NCBI GenBank assembly: GCA_905178155.1
Contig: CAJINV010000011.1
Span: 581,982 to 645,981 of the forward strand
From: Amoebophrya sp. A120
Lineage: Eukaryota > Sar > Dinophyceae > Syndiniales > Amoebophryaceae
Reading direction: 5' to 3'
Length of the DNA: 64,000 bases
Made by a program: the position numbers and the translations under genes. How positions within the stretch are numbered: the first letter of the stretch is position 1; every line of letters starts with the position of its first letter. Under the pieces are notes generated by a model, which made no database searches, was not told the DNA's origin, and saw only the letters and a list, made by a program, of their open reading frames with translations. This document shows, piece by piece, positions 22,701-33,700 of this stretch.

Positions 22701-25700
22701 AGCGGGCAAAGCGTGTGTCGGAGATTAAAGGTAGAATTTTGTACTCCCGCTTCTGCTCGGCGGTCTTGTCACCCTGTGCTGCTGCGCCACCCTTGCGGTG
22801 GTTTCGTTTCTCCCGGTGACTCTTTCCCTCCTCTTTGGTCCGCTCCCACAAACTATCAAATGCAAATAAGTATCCCTGGATGTCTGGAAGGATGCAACTT
22901 GTGATGCTGCATTTGGATTCTACAAAAATCTGTATTGCATGAACAGCAAAAAAGGCCCAGCTTTTGCGACGGCGAGAGGGCACTTCTCTTGCGGTATAGG
23001 CATCAGGAAGCCCTCACAGGAGTCTGTGATACTACGGCATACATCATAGACATCAGGGGTCATGCAAAATGTGCATGACAAACCTTGCAACATCCCTGCA
23101 GAACCAGACACATTTGCATTTGATACAAACCGGACACCGGCACGAAGTTCAGGCGCCAGAGCTTGTAGCACACCCAAAGGAGAAAGAACGCGAGAAAGTA
23201 GTCGTATTGGTACAGTAAGAACCAGCTGGACACGAGTAAGTACAACCAACTTCGGTAGTACTGCTCGAATTCCAAAATCCAGTTGATCCCCGCGAAAAAG
23301 TCCCGCAGAACCGCGAACGCGTTGCCCAACCGCGTCAAGGTCCGCCGCGCGTCGACGAGAAACACGTATCCCGAGTAAAAGCGTCCCCATACCAGAGTTA
23401 AGATGGGAAATCTGCTAGACAAATCAGCCAGCTTTGGTTGTTTCGCATGACAAGTCTGTTTCCGTAGTGTAGTCCTGTTTAGGTACTTCAGCAGCATCAC
23501 AGGTCTAGCATATCTAGCTGATTATAGCATCACAAATTCCACAACACGACTCGAAAATGCCCCTCATGGCGATCCGCATGAGAAACTTTTTTAGCATGCA
23601 GATTTGCATGACAACTCTGGGGTGGGGACGATTTTACACAGGATAACACGGACAGTGTCGCCATGTCCATGTTTTTGATCTTCAGACTCCGCTGGTTCAT
23701 CCGGTTCAGCAGTGGCTCAACAGGGAAGTGGTCGTTGGTCCAGTGCCGGTTGTAGTGGACGCGAAACGTGACAAAAATGCGCGCGTCGTCGAAAGGCGTT
23801 TTTTTGTTTTCCGAGTCGAATACTTCGGCATGGTGATCCGGCTGACCAGAACTGTCGGTTGATTTTATGAACAGCTTGTGAGCCCGCTTTTTCATCTTCG
23901 TATCTTTTTTATCCTTCTGTGCGACCTGCAGGTCCTTGCGAACCGCCTCGGGTGGTCGTAAGGGGGTTCTCGTCGCCTCGTAGACCTTATCAAGAACATC
24001 TTCGTCGTCGGCTGGACGTCCGGGTGGGGCGAGAGTAGTAGAAGTAGCGGCTGTAGAAGTTCCTGGCACAACATCCTCACCAACTCCGTGCTGCTGCTGA
24101 TCAATATCCCCAGTTATGGTTGTAGGCACGACGACCGGAGCCGCTGCAGGAGCCGCGGGGGAAGATTTTCTCACAACTGCGGCCGCGGTGGGGCTGTTCA
24201 GTTGGCTGTCTTGTGGTAAGCTGTCCTGCTTTTTTATCGCCATCACCAGCGGAAACTGGTACTCAGTTTGCCCGGACTATGAGAGTTGTGCACAACTAGT
24301 ACTCACCTTGTCATGCAAAATACCAAATGCACCCTTTGCCTTTTGGCATGTTTTGCATGACAGGTTCATCTGGTAGATCAGACAGCACTACAATCATCCT
24401 GGGTCGTGCATTTTTTGTCATGCAAAACCGGCAGTCCTCTTCCCGACGCTTGTATTTTTGACTTGTCAATATTGAGACTTGTGGACTATGAAACCAGTGC
24501 CAAAGGTGTTGCAGTGCCGGGCACTTGGCTCAAGGTATTGTGTCGGGAATTGCTACGCCCAATCCCTCTTCACCCTTCAATGGGCATTTTTTTCGACCCC
24601 TCTCGTTCACTGCACGTTGAGTGAACCTGAAAGAAAATCGATCCGCCGAGTTCGTTACAGTCAAAATCGACTGGTACTAACTCGCCGTCGCCAGTCGGGC
24701 GAAATTTGCTACTTTGCGTGAAGGCTGCAAAAGGTAGACCCTTCGCCGGAGTATAGTTGGGGCTGAGTCCGTTACGGTTCGTTCCGGTTCGTTTCACCGT
24801 AACGAACGAATTTTCGTTCGTTCGTTACGGTTCGTTATGGTTCGTTTCACCGTAACGAACGAATTCCCGTTCGTTCGTTACGGTTCGTTACGGTTCGTTT
24901 CACCGTAACGAACGAACTTCCGTTCGTTCGTTATGGTTCGTTACGGTTCGTTTCACCGTAACGAACGAGCTCGTCAGGAGCCGGTACGCCCTGGCGAACG
25001 AATCCGAGTTTGTGGAAAAGACGGCTGTGCGTGAAAACTGCAAAGGGGCAAAATTCTCGCGAGACTGTGCAGAAGGCCTGCGGCTCAGCAATGTTGCCGT
25101 CTTCTCCGGTGTCGGCTTTGTGCGTTTTTCTTTAGCGAACAAGGTCAGTGAGTACTTCGGAGGGGCTGTTGTTTGTTGAAGAAAAATGCGACTTCATGCC
25201 CGTGCTCGTGTTCCGGGTGGAGCTCTAGGCATCCGAGTGTGCCGGCCTGAATCAGTAGCGTGGGGGCCAAAAGTTCCTGCATGTGTGTCCCCCGCGCGGG
25301 CAGCCCCTTGGTGCGTCACGGCCGGCGCCCTTTCCTGGCGCACGTCGCGCAGCTGGCGGCCATGGCTGGTTGATGTCGAGCCGCTGCGCCATCCTTCGGA
25401 ATATTCCGTGCGACTTTCTGCATTCGAAAATACATAGCGCCGCCGCGCGGAATATTCCGAAGGATGGCATGGCAGATTTCGTGGCGAGTCCTTCGCGGGG
25501 CTTGCCCCCCTTTCCGATAAACGATCTGCCGGCTGGCAGTCGAGGCTGGCACTCAGGAAGGGGCGGCGGGCGACTCCTCTCCGTGGTCGTCCGTGTAGCA
25601 TCCGGTCGGAGGGCCCCCTTCCGCATATAAATCGAGAATACCTTCCTGCGGAATATTCCCCACGACGGCATCCTGCATTTATAAACGTTACTTTCGAAAA

Positions 25701-28700
25701 CACATAGCACCGCCGCGCGGAATCTTCCGAAGGATGGCAGGGCTAATTTTGTGATGAGCCGCCCCCCGCAGGCGCACTCCGGCTTCCCGAAGTCTCCGAT
25801 CTCCGGGGCCCCGGATCCGCGCAAAGCCACTTCGTTCGTTCGTTCGTTACGGTGAAACGAACCATAACGAACGAACGAACGAAAAGCCATTCGTTCGCTC
25901 GTTCGTTCGTTAGGAAGATAGTAGGGAGATAGAATCGGGCTCGTTCGTTCGTTCGTTCGTTACGGTGAAACGAACCGTAACGAGCTAACGAAAGTCCATT
26001 CGTTCGTTCGTTTGGTCGTTACCGGACCCGCGAAGCCACTTCGTTCGTTCGTTCGTTACGGTGAAACGAACCATAACGAACGAACGAACGAACACGCATT
26101 CGTTCGTTCGTTCGTTCGCTTGGATGACAAAGCCAGTGCGTTCGTTCGTTCGTTTGTTCGTTCTGATGCCACAAACGAACTCGTTCGTTCGTTCGTTACG
26201 GTGAAACGAACCGTAACGAACCGTAACGAACCGTAACGAACGAACGAAAATTCGTTCGTTACGGTCAAACGAGCCGTAACGAGCCGTAACGAACCGTAAC
26301 GGACTCAGCCCCAACTATATTGCTTCGCCGCAATATTCCTTCGCCGTCTTTTTTTTATAATCATACGAAAACATATTGGATCGCTAGGGCGGCCGTACAG
26401 TTGTTTACCTACGGTGGGGTCGTAGAATCAAAAAAAAAAATCGCGCGCGCGCACTGCGCGCGCATTCGTTCCTCCCATACGCAATGGCTTTGCATTGATT
26501 CGAAGACCATAGAAGAGAGGCAAGGAAGTTGTGCACTGTTATACAAACCGCTCCTGGAACAAAAACAGCGGCACCTCCAGATACCCCAGCAGCTGCGGGC
26601 CCTTGTCCGCGAAGGGTGATTGCGAGAAAAGCTCAAAGCGGATGCAGTTGTCCGGATTGGCGTCGTAGTCTTGCACCGGGAACTTCGGCAAAAAACACTC
26701 CCGCGGCCAGCGGTACTGCGCGGCGTGCTCCACCGGGCCGCCTTTCACGCACATCAAGGGTCGGAAGGTCAAGGGCGCGTTGGGAAGAAGTGCAGGGTCA
26801 GGGTGATGTGCTGCTGTTCTACTTGAGGGCTCCTGCTGCTTTTGTTTGTTGCTGGAAGTTGTTGCTTGGGCAGCTGAGTTACCATGTTGATCCGGAGTTG
26901 TTGGACTAGACCCCCCGATCATTCCGGCAAACTCCGCGAAGCGTTTCCGCAGATTGATGCACTCGGCCTTGTAGGGCGCCACCGCGATCGTCTTGCAGTC
27001 GCACATTCCGAACTTCACGCGCCAAAAAATCTTGGACTGCAAAATCTTCAGATTGTGCATGTCCTTCTTGAACCTCCTCAGCAACAACGGGTTCTTCGTC
27101 TGCTGCCGCGCCGCCGTTCGTGGAGATAGAGGGTTCACTTCCAAACTAATTCCGGACGTCGTCGACGCGTGGTTGATTTCATTGTTCTGCTCCTGCGTTG
27201 TCCCGTCCGCAGTACGATCCGCTGCAGCCCCGGGAAGCTGCACTTGTTTCACCACTTCGGCAGCAGACCCAGACGTGAGCTGCTCCTGCTGACTGGGAAC
27301 AAACGGCTCACTGTCGTGGCTGGAAAAGCTGTGCCGTGTGCCTTTCGTGTCCGTGACCGGCGACCACTCGTGGTTGTTTTCCACCAGTACATTTTCCTCA
27401 TCGTGTCCATCCAGTTGTGCCGCCGCGGGCCGACTGGAGGATGACGTTGCGGAGGACGAAGAAGAAAAGTTTTCCTCCTCGACATCGTCGCGGGAGAGAG
27501 AATCAATACTATCGCGGAAATTATTATTGTCTTCTTGGTGTTCTTGTTGTACTACCACGACTCCATGCGCCGTCTTTCCACCTCTTTTCTGTTCCACTTC
27601 GTCGTCTGGCGGGGGGAAAACCGACATAGTCTCGCGGCCTGGAGATAGTACAATTTTTGCGGTTGTAGATCTCTCTCCATCAGCATCCTCGCAGCCGCCC
27701 ACTACTTTCTCCACCTCGTCGTCGCGTGGGTCATCTTCAAGCGACTTGTGACCACCACCACCATCTTCGTGCTGATGTTGGCCTAGTTGATGTACAACAT
27801 CTTCGTCATCTTTATTTTTCGCGTCAAAATAACTCATCTCCGCATTATGTTGTTGAACATAAGTCTCGCTGTCCTCGTCGCCGTCCTGCAAAAGGTGCTC
27901 CTGAGACCCAGCGTAGTAATTTGCCAAGTCTGCGATGTCTCCCTGCGACGTCGGGCCCGCCGGCGGACTGTCTGCGGAGGTCGGAAAAACGCGGTCGTAT
28001 CAAATGCAAATATGTCTGGGTCTGGAAGAGTGCTAACTTGTCACGCAGGTTTTCCATGACCCGTGAGTTCTGGAATGCGGGACCTAGCATGACAGACTCT
28101 GTGAGGTCTCTGTCATGCCTATCCTGCACGAGAAATTTCCTCCCAACTTTGTCGAAAGTGGACAGCTTTTGGCACTCATGCAACACAGATTTTTGCATGA
28201 TTTAGATTTAGCATGACAAGATGCAATTCTCCCGACATCCAGGGATATTTGCAATCCATAGGTCGTAGTCCAACACGACGTCCTCCACTTGAATCTCCAA
28301 AAACGCCGGGCGGTCGTTATAACCCGCTCAGGTGTTACAATCTCAAACGTTGCAATAGAGTCTGAGACTTGTCTTGCATGAAGAGCATGACAGACTCGCA
28401 GAGCGTTCCACTTTCTGCAATACAAGTTTCGCCAGATTGTACTAGTGGGGTTTGGGGCTCCGGAACTTGTCATGCGCAATCCTGCGAGAGTTGGCTAGAT
28501 CACGCGCTCTTGCATCACAGATTTCCATACTCTATTGTAACGTTTGAGATTGTAACGCTTGAGCGGGTCATAGTCGTCTTTTTCGTGCACGGGCAGGAAG
28601 TCCACGCTTTCCCGCAGCAAGGGAATCTATCCTGTGACAAAGTATCGGACTCGTAGTGATCGCAGTTATGCATTACAAATCTACTTGCTAAGGTAAACGT

Positions 28701-30544
28701 AAATCCGCATTACAAATTCAATCTGTAATGCTTAGCCAATTTGTATTGCGATTTATACTAGTACGATACTTTTGCAATGCATAGCACCCAGTGGTCCACG
28801 ATGTCCTCTTCCAACCCGTAGAACTCCAGCGGCGCCTCCTTCTTCTCCGCGTGGCTGCTAGAAGAACTACCACCCGTCTGGTGGTTGGGAAAAAGCGTGA
28901 ACGCAGCGAGGTGCAGCTGCTTCATCTTTATTCTTTCGTCATGATTGTTCTCTTTATTATTTTCTTCCGAGAAAATTCTTAAATTTTCGCTTTCCCCAGC
29001 AGCCGCCGGTTGTGAGGGGGTTGTTGTTTTCTTGAGCGCCCAAGGGTTGTAGCCGAGGGGAATGCGTAGTGCCTTTCGCTCTTCAGATGTTGACCCAGTC
29101 GTGCTCACCTTGCTCGTGGTTTTTTTATCCAGACGGGGGTCTGTCGTGTCTGCAACGTGGCCTTGACGTTCCGCTTCGGTCGTGTTTTCGCCATTTATTC
29201 CGAGATCCTCCTGATGATGTCCAGCACTTGTCGCAACTACGATTTCGTCGTCGAGGTCATCATCTTGCCTGCCCACCGCTGCTTGCGACTCCACTGTAGC
29301 CCCCGCGGCCGCCCCGCCTGCCTGCAGTAGTTCCACCTCCTGTTCCTGGTTAATGGTAGAACCACCAATACAAGCTGCGCCCCCTTCGTCGAAAAATTCG
29401 AGATCCACCGAGTAGTTCCTCCTCCGTCCGACGACTTCCATGACGGGAAACAAAGACCCAGTCTCTGTCGTACTACCCGTCCTCCCTCCAAATTCGTCTT
29501 CCTGAAACACCGCGGCGCCGCTGAGCGGAAAGATGTCGCGCACCGTTTCCTTCTCGTAGCTGTTGGAATAGTAGTACGGCCGATGCTATCAACTTTGCAA
29601 AAGTTCTTCGTACTACTATATTGTGCTTTAATCGCAATAATATTGCGTGACATCTCTGGGCTAATCTTGAAGTAGATCTTCAGCTGCAATACAAATTCCA
29701 TATTTTTCGCGCTCCACAATAGATACACTTGTTGTCATGCGACTTGTCGCGTAGTACGATATTATGCTTTTGCAACGCATAGATGCAGCCGGTCCGCCTC
29801 TTCCTCCGCCTGGGCCGGGGTATCCACAGAAAAACACCCATCGACATCCATTTTTTGCATGACAAACCCATGACTTAATACGTGTTTTGCATGACAAATT
29901 GGATGTGGATGAGTTTTTTTCTGTGGATACGGGGAGTAGGTTTCGTCCACCTTGAGAATCCGGAGTCCGCGCTTTTTCACAAAAGAGGGATAACTCGTAT
30001 CGTCGAAAGGACGATCCACGGACGGAGACGATTCCTGCCGAACCAGTTCCTTGGATAAAGACTTTCCCTTGAGCGACCCGAACAACCCACCCCGCTCTTT
30101 CTTTCCAAGCGGGCTGTAGTTGTGCCGTGGACTACTCGCGCTGCCTCCTTTGGGGGACGAGGCACCGGCTCGGTCGCCTCCTGTTCTAGAAGACGCGGTT
30201 GACACTTGGTCGACTACCTCGTAGAGTATCACGAGACAATGCGTCCCATCCGTTTGGTCCTCGCCCAGAATCTCTTTGCCAAAAAGCTGGGCCGTAAATC
30301 CTTTCAAAATGTTATGAGAGTGCACAACTCCCCCTCCCCCTCATTTGTATTGCATGAACAGCAATACAAACACCAGCACACGTGAAGCCTGTGCATGACA
30401 TCAAATTCATGCGCCTAGTGTAGTACTGTTTGGGCTTCCGGAATCTCTCATGCGTACAGTGCCACAGGGAAGCACTTCAATTTGGGCTTTTGCATGACAA
30501 ATGAGGGGGAGGGGAAGTTGTGCATTCCCATAAATGTCCACCAT
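16768..30544 (-). CDS. G6: giant C2 / dysferlin-domain multipass membrane protein (ferlin/MCTP-like), about 2732 aa
   Basis: Fifteen exons from the ATG at 30544 to the stop at 16768 sum to 2733 codons. Order of domains: a C2-like start (KGFTAQLFGKEIL... CLVILYEV, 30280-30540); a second C2-like segment around AFLEIQVEDVVLDYDR (28261-28626); another near CIRFELFSQSPFADKG (26550-26640); a hairpin of membrane segments (WLYLLVSSWFLLYQYDYFL, 23150-23300); a second hydrophobic pair (22470-22560); a dysferlin (DysF) domain split over four exons, starting EVFENERR near 21420 and ending DGWRYAESFHADDWQP...RRRHWVARR near 20440; a long Ser/Gln-rich linker (18440-19824); a third hydrophobic hairpin (WITQLVFFVLFLLLVL, 17930-18060); and a folded C-terminal tail. 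Such C2 plus C-terminal hairpin layouts act at membrane contact sites or in Ca2+-dependent fusion; Pex24/Pex30-type peroxins also carry DysF. Exact role unknown. It may continue upstream into G7. Confidence 0.82.
17058..17278. mobile_element. Family B introner in G6
   Basis: 221 bp. DR TGCCT at 17053-17057 and 17279-17283. Excision joins VDELEA-LSDVEKK. Confidence 0.92.
18149..18436. mobile_element. Diverged family A introner in G6
   Basis: 288 bp, TIRs decayed but alignable (TATTCACTGCTAATATG versus TATCAAATGCAAATATG). DR ACAG at 18145-18148 and 18437-18440. Excision joins GLIPL-YSLQTEF. Confidence 0.82.
19830..20275. mobile_element. Enlarged family C introner in G6
   Basis: 446 bp, over 100 bp longer than the other C copies and with worn arms. 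DR TTCGG at 19825-19829 and 20276-20280. Excision joins KHVSP-KETPRV. Confidence 0.8.
20696..20960. mobile_element. Family A introner in the DysF domain of G6
   Basis: 265 bp. DR GGG at 20693-20695 and 20961-20963. Excision joins FQSGDP-SEWCDV, inside the dysferlin domain. Confidence 0.88.
21021..21293. mobile_element. Family A introner in the DysF domain of G6
   Basis: 273 bp. DR TGTTC at 21016-21020 and 21294-21298. Excision joins QRRELN-NAFSKF. The exon left between this and the previous IE is only 55 nt. Confidence 0.9.
22854..23125. mobile_element. Family A introner in G6
   Basis: 272 bp. DR CAAAC at 22849-22853 and 23126-23130. Excision joins VPVSGL-WERTKE. Confidence 0.92.
23367..23644. 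mobile_element. Family D introner in G6
   Basis: 278 bp. DR AACACG at 23361-23366 and 23645-23650. Excision joins MATLSV-FLVDAR, giving the run into the first membrane hairpin. Confidence 0.92.
24749..26322. mobile_element. hAT-like non-autonomous transposon nested in a family B introner
   Basis: 1574 bp flanked by an 8-bp target duplication CTTCGCCG (24741-24748 and 26323-26330). TIRs share TATAGTTGGGGCTGAGTCCG and continue into GTTACGGTTCGTT. Subterminal regions (24778-24960, 25830-26300) are packed with short palindromes of the GTTCGTTACGGT / ACCGTAACGAAC type. No transposase frame is visible. 8-bp duplication plus subterminal repeats fit the hAT superfamily. Confidence 0.82.
25388..25745. 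repeat. Inverted repeats inside the nested hAT-like element
   Basis: CCATCCTTCGGAATATTCCG near 25390 faces its complement near 25452-25472. A related, diverged arm recurs near 25650 and 25722. The core could fold into hairpins. Confidence 0.75.
27998..28260. mobile_element. Family A introner in G6
   Basis: 263 bp, A1 subtype in sense orientation. DR GGTCG at 27993-27997 and 28261-28265. Excision joins VVLDYD-RVFPTS in a C2-like segment. Confidence 0.92.
28318..28572. mobile_element. Family I introner in G6
   Basis: 255 bp, long TIR (about 45 bp) around CGCTCAGGTGTTACAATCTC. DR GTCGT at 28313-28317 and 28573-28577. Excision joins VHEKD-DRPAFL. Confidence 0.92.
28627..28784. mobile_element. 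Family F introner in G6
   Basis: About 158 bp. The flanking DR is eroded to one or two bases. In-frame joining gives VDHWV-IPLLRES. The remaining exon to the next IE is 54 nt. Confidence 0.8.
29587..29781. mobile_element. Family F introner in G6
   Basis: 195 bp. DR GATGC at 29582-29586 and 29782-29786. Excision joins ADRLH-RPYYYS. Confidence 0.9.
29821..29929. mobile_element. Family J introner in G6, smallest element
   Basis: 109 bp, arms TATCCACAGAAAAA and its inverse. DR CGGGG at 29816-29820 and 29930-29934. Excision joins DETYSP-AQAEEE. The following exon is 34 nt. Only copy of this family seen. Confidence 0.92.
30313..30532. mobile_element. Family B introner at the G6 N-terminus
   Basis: 220 bp. 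DR AATGT at 30308-30312 and 30533-30537. Excision joins GGGMVDI-LKGFTA. Confidence 0.92.
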
Positions 30545-30559
30545 GCCACCGCCGGCAAC

Positions 30560-30777
30560 CTGTGTTGGAGTTTTAATATCTTGGCAGAGATGCTGATGAA
30601 CTTCTATCTTCTACCTGGGGAAAACCTGTTACACGAAAACGAAAAGCAACGATACTATCATGCGAAAATAAAGAGATTATACGAAATATAGAAACTTCAG
30701 TGCTCGGTGTCAGACCGTGTCAATAAAAAAATCACAACTTAAATGATGAATCTTCCCACGATCGATCTTCATAATAC
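30560..30777 (-). other. Candidate GT-AG intron that would fuse G7 to G6
   Basis: Just before the G7 stop the sequence reads ...CAGAAC then GTATTATGAA. Just before the G6 ATG it reads CCAACACAG then GTTGCCGGC. Splicing between them is phase 0 on both sides and gives FYRILQN-VAGGGMVDI. The first bases match the GTA start of the three other ordinary introns. If not used, this is a 5' UTR / spacer. Confidence 0.5.
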
Positions 30778-33700
30778 GTTCTGCAAGATGCGGTAGAACT
30801 TAGCGTTTTCGCTTTTCTGGTGTCTTTTCTTCCACAAAACGCCCTGCTTCAGAATGCGGACGCGCTTGGGGCGCATGTGGCCCTGCAGTTCCAAGTTTGA
30901 GCCGGGAAAGAGGAACAGTCCGCAGTTCAAATCGCGCGGGCGGAACTCGCCCTTCGCCTGGGCCGCCGCAGCCCGCTGGCGGTCGTATTTGTCGCGCCGC
31001 TGTATGGATGTGTCAGGTTTGAAATCGTCAAAGTTGAAATAGTTTGTCATGCATAAAACGGATACCCGTTAGACCTCCAGTTTGTAGTCGGTGCATGACA
31101 AATTTTCCCGGTCCTGGAAGCGAGTCTGTCGTGCGGTTTAGGGCAAAAGAGCTGCCTTCTGTCATGCTAGTCAGCAGTCCAACTGTTGACCCTTACAAGG
31201 ACTATAATCCGCCTCCCGTGGGTCCTCTGCAATAGAGTCACTTTCTGCGTCGCATTTTATGCATTACAAATTATTTCAACTTTGATGATTTCAAACCTGA
31301 CGCTCCCATACGCTGCCGCTCCCGCGTATCGCGCGCCGTCGCCGAGATTTCGACCAGCGTTTTCTGCGCAGTGACGGAGAGGTAGTCAAACATCGACCCG
31401 ATTTGTACTCCGATACCACCGAAAAAACCGGTGGCTGAGGATTGCGGTTCCGCCGCGTCTTCAACAGCAGCTCCAGTTTCTGTAGCGGCAGCGGCGCTAG
31501 AAGCCGTTTCTCTACTATCCGCCCCTTCGAGCGCTGCGGCATCTTGGTCAACTACATCTACTGTGGCCAACGGTTCTTCTTGCACGGAGTGGTCTGCAGA
31601 AGATGATGTCCCCTCTACAGAATGAAATTCCGTACCTTCCACCGAAAGTGCCGTGGCGAGCAGAGCGTCGTCTTCTGCAGCCGTACTACCCGGCTGATTT
31701 TTATACTCTGCCGGGTATAATCCGCCCCCCGTCGCTTCATCTTCCCCCGGGACTCCTGCTGCGCGGTCTTCCACAAGCAGTGGCGCTGCTTCCTCGTCTT
31801 CATTCGCAGGGGCCGATGTTCCTGCGCTCGCCGTGGTAGTAGTACCTCCGCTTGCTCCACTGGAGTAGAACATCCTGGCCCACAGCGAACCGAAAAACGT
31901 GGTAGATATTCTATGAAAAAACGTCCCCACCCCATAGTCAAGATGGGGATTTGGCTACACAAAGCGAGCATCTTTTGGCTGTCGCGCAAGACAAGTTTGG
32001 GCTCGCCGCGTCATCGCGTTTAGCTAGTGTAGCTGCATCACAAATCGATCCCCTTATGCTGCTTCTAGCATGACGCACTGCCAGACAGCATTACAGAATG
32101 CTCTTCAACATGGGGCTCTGCATGACAAACGTTTGAGGATGAGGCTTGCAGATTTGCATGACAACTCTGGGTTGGGGAGGTTTTTCCGCAGGATAGTAGA
32201 GGGCTTGGATACATCCACCGGATGGTCTTTGTTGTCCTCATCGGCGTCGGCGGTCGCGGTCGAAGCACCGTTTGCCGACTCGGCGGCTGGAAGTAGATCC
32301 GCAGCTGCAGATCCTCGTCTCTGCCGAAGCCCCTCTGGCGCGCCAACGTCGGAGATGGTCGTGTAGTCTTCGGTAATTATCATATCCGCAGCAGGTGTGT
32401 CAGAAGGACCACGCGCTGCCGCGTCCTCTCCATCATGGATCTCCTTCTCCTGCCCAGAAGCCGGGGTGGTGTCATTCTTCGCGCCAACATCTTCCATAAA
32501 AAAATTTCCATCCTCCTTCTGACCTTCCAGTTCACACGAGGTGAGTGCCAGGTTTACCAGCCGGTCCGTTTCCGAAAGCGCCATAACTTCTCCGACCGAC
32601 ACGGACTCCTCCGGCTCAGCTCCGCCTTTCGTCCGGCCCCGCTCCACGTCCAACACTTCTTCTTGCAAGTTCTCCTGCTCTTGTAGCGCCGTCGTTATAT
32701 TACCACTACCAGCGATTATTTCATCATCTTGCGCAAGCGGAGGACCTGCTGCAGCCGCACTGTCGCGCCCAGAAGTACTCTGCAGCGTCCTCTGCTGGGC
32801 ATCCGAAGAACTGTAGTTTTCGTTCGGCGCCTGTTGTTGTACTGACGGTGGCAGGAGACGCTGGAAGGGCCGTTCTACTACATCGTCGGGCTCGGGCTTT
32901 CTTGTACCATCTTCCACCTCGTCCTCCCCTCCGCGACTGAGAGACACGAAGCTCTTGTCCAGGAGGCTTGTGGCGACGTGTGGAAATAAGGGTAAAGCGT
33001 CCGACGGGGGCACCACGTGCCGTGCGTGCGGCGTGCCGGTCGGACTCGGATACAGCAAAGCATCGTCGTCGGTTCGTTTCGAATCGCTCCGACTCGCACA
33101 AGAACTGGAGGCGAGCGGGACCACTTGCGTGTATTTCGGACTCCCTGGGAGTTGTAGAGCTTCAGGTATGCAAGAAAAAAACTGCGTAAGTGTAACTTTG
33201 TAATGCAGAGCATGAAATAGAGGCACACCTGTCATGCCAGACAGCCACGAAGTCCTCTTTTGATGTGTGTTTTCCCTTACAAGCCACGCATGACAGGTTT
33301 TCGCTGTCATGTAGAGCATATTTGTGATGCTATCAGCCAAGGAAAGTTACACTGACACAGTTTTTTTCTTGGATAGCAGGACCGGAGTGTGGGGCTGCAG
33401 AAGTTATCATAGTACCATCATGATGTTGATCTAGTGCGCTGCTTTTATCGATAGTATAATTTTTGTCACTGCTCGCGAGAAGTGCAGCTGCGCGCGCGTC
33501 CTGTTCCTCCTCTTCGGCTAAAAAAGTGGCTTCTTCCTCCTGTGTGGGTGTCCAGCTGGCGTGCCGCATGGCGCGCACAAACTGCGGGCTGCGAGGGCCA
33601 GTACAACTACCAGGGTCGGCATGATCTCCGTCGCTTGTGTCGTCGTGAATTATATCAGTTGCACCTGAAGATGGGATTTGGATCATGAGCGCAGCAGGAG

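Larger units (their letters stand above)
24273..26547. mobile_element. Family B introner swollen to 2.3 kb by a nested transposon
   Basis: Left arm GACTATGAGAGTTGTGCACA, right arm AAGTTGTGCACTGTTATA. DR is weak (CC at 24271-24272 and 26548-26549). Excision joins FLFQER-QTEYQF in frame. The extra length is the hAT-like element at 24749-26322 plus flanking filler, making this the longest intron in the window. Confidence 0.8.

Noticed and set aside
24770-26314. Open frames full of NERTNE / FVRSFV repeats
   Set aside because: They translate the GTTCGTTACGGT subterminal repeats of the nested transposon.
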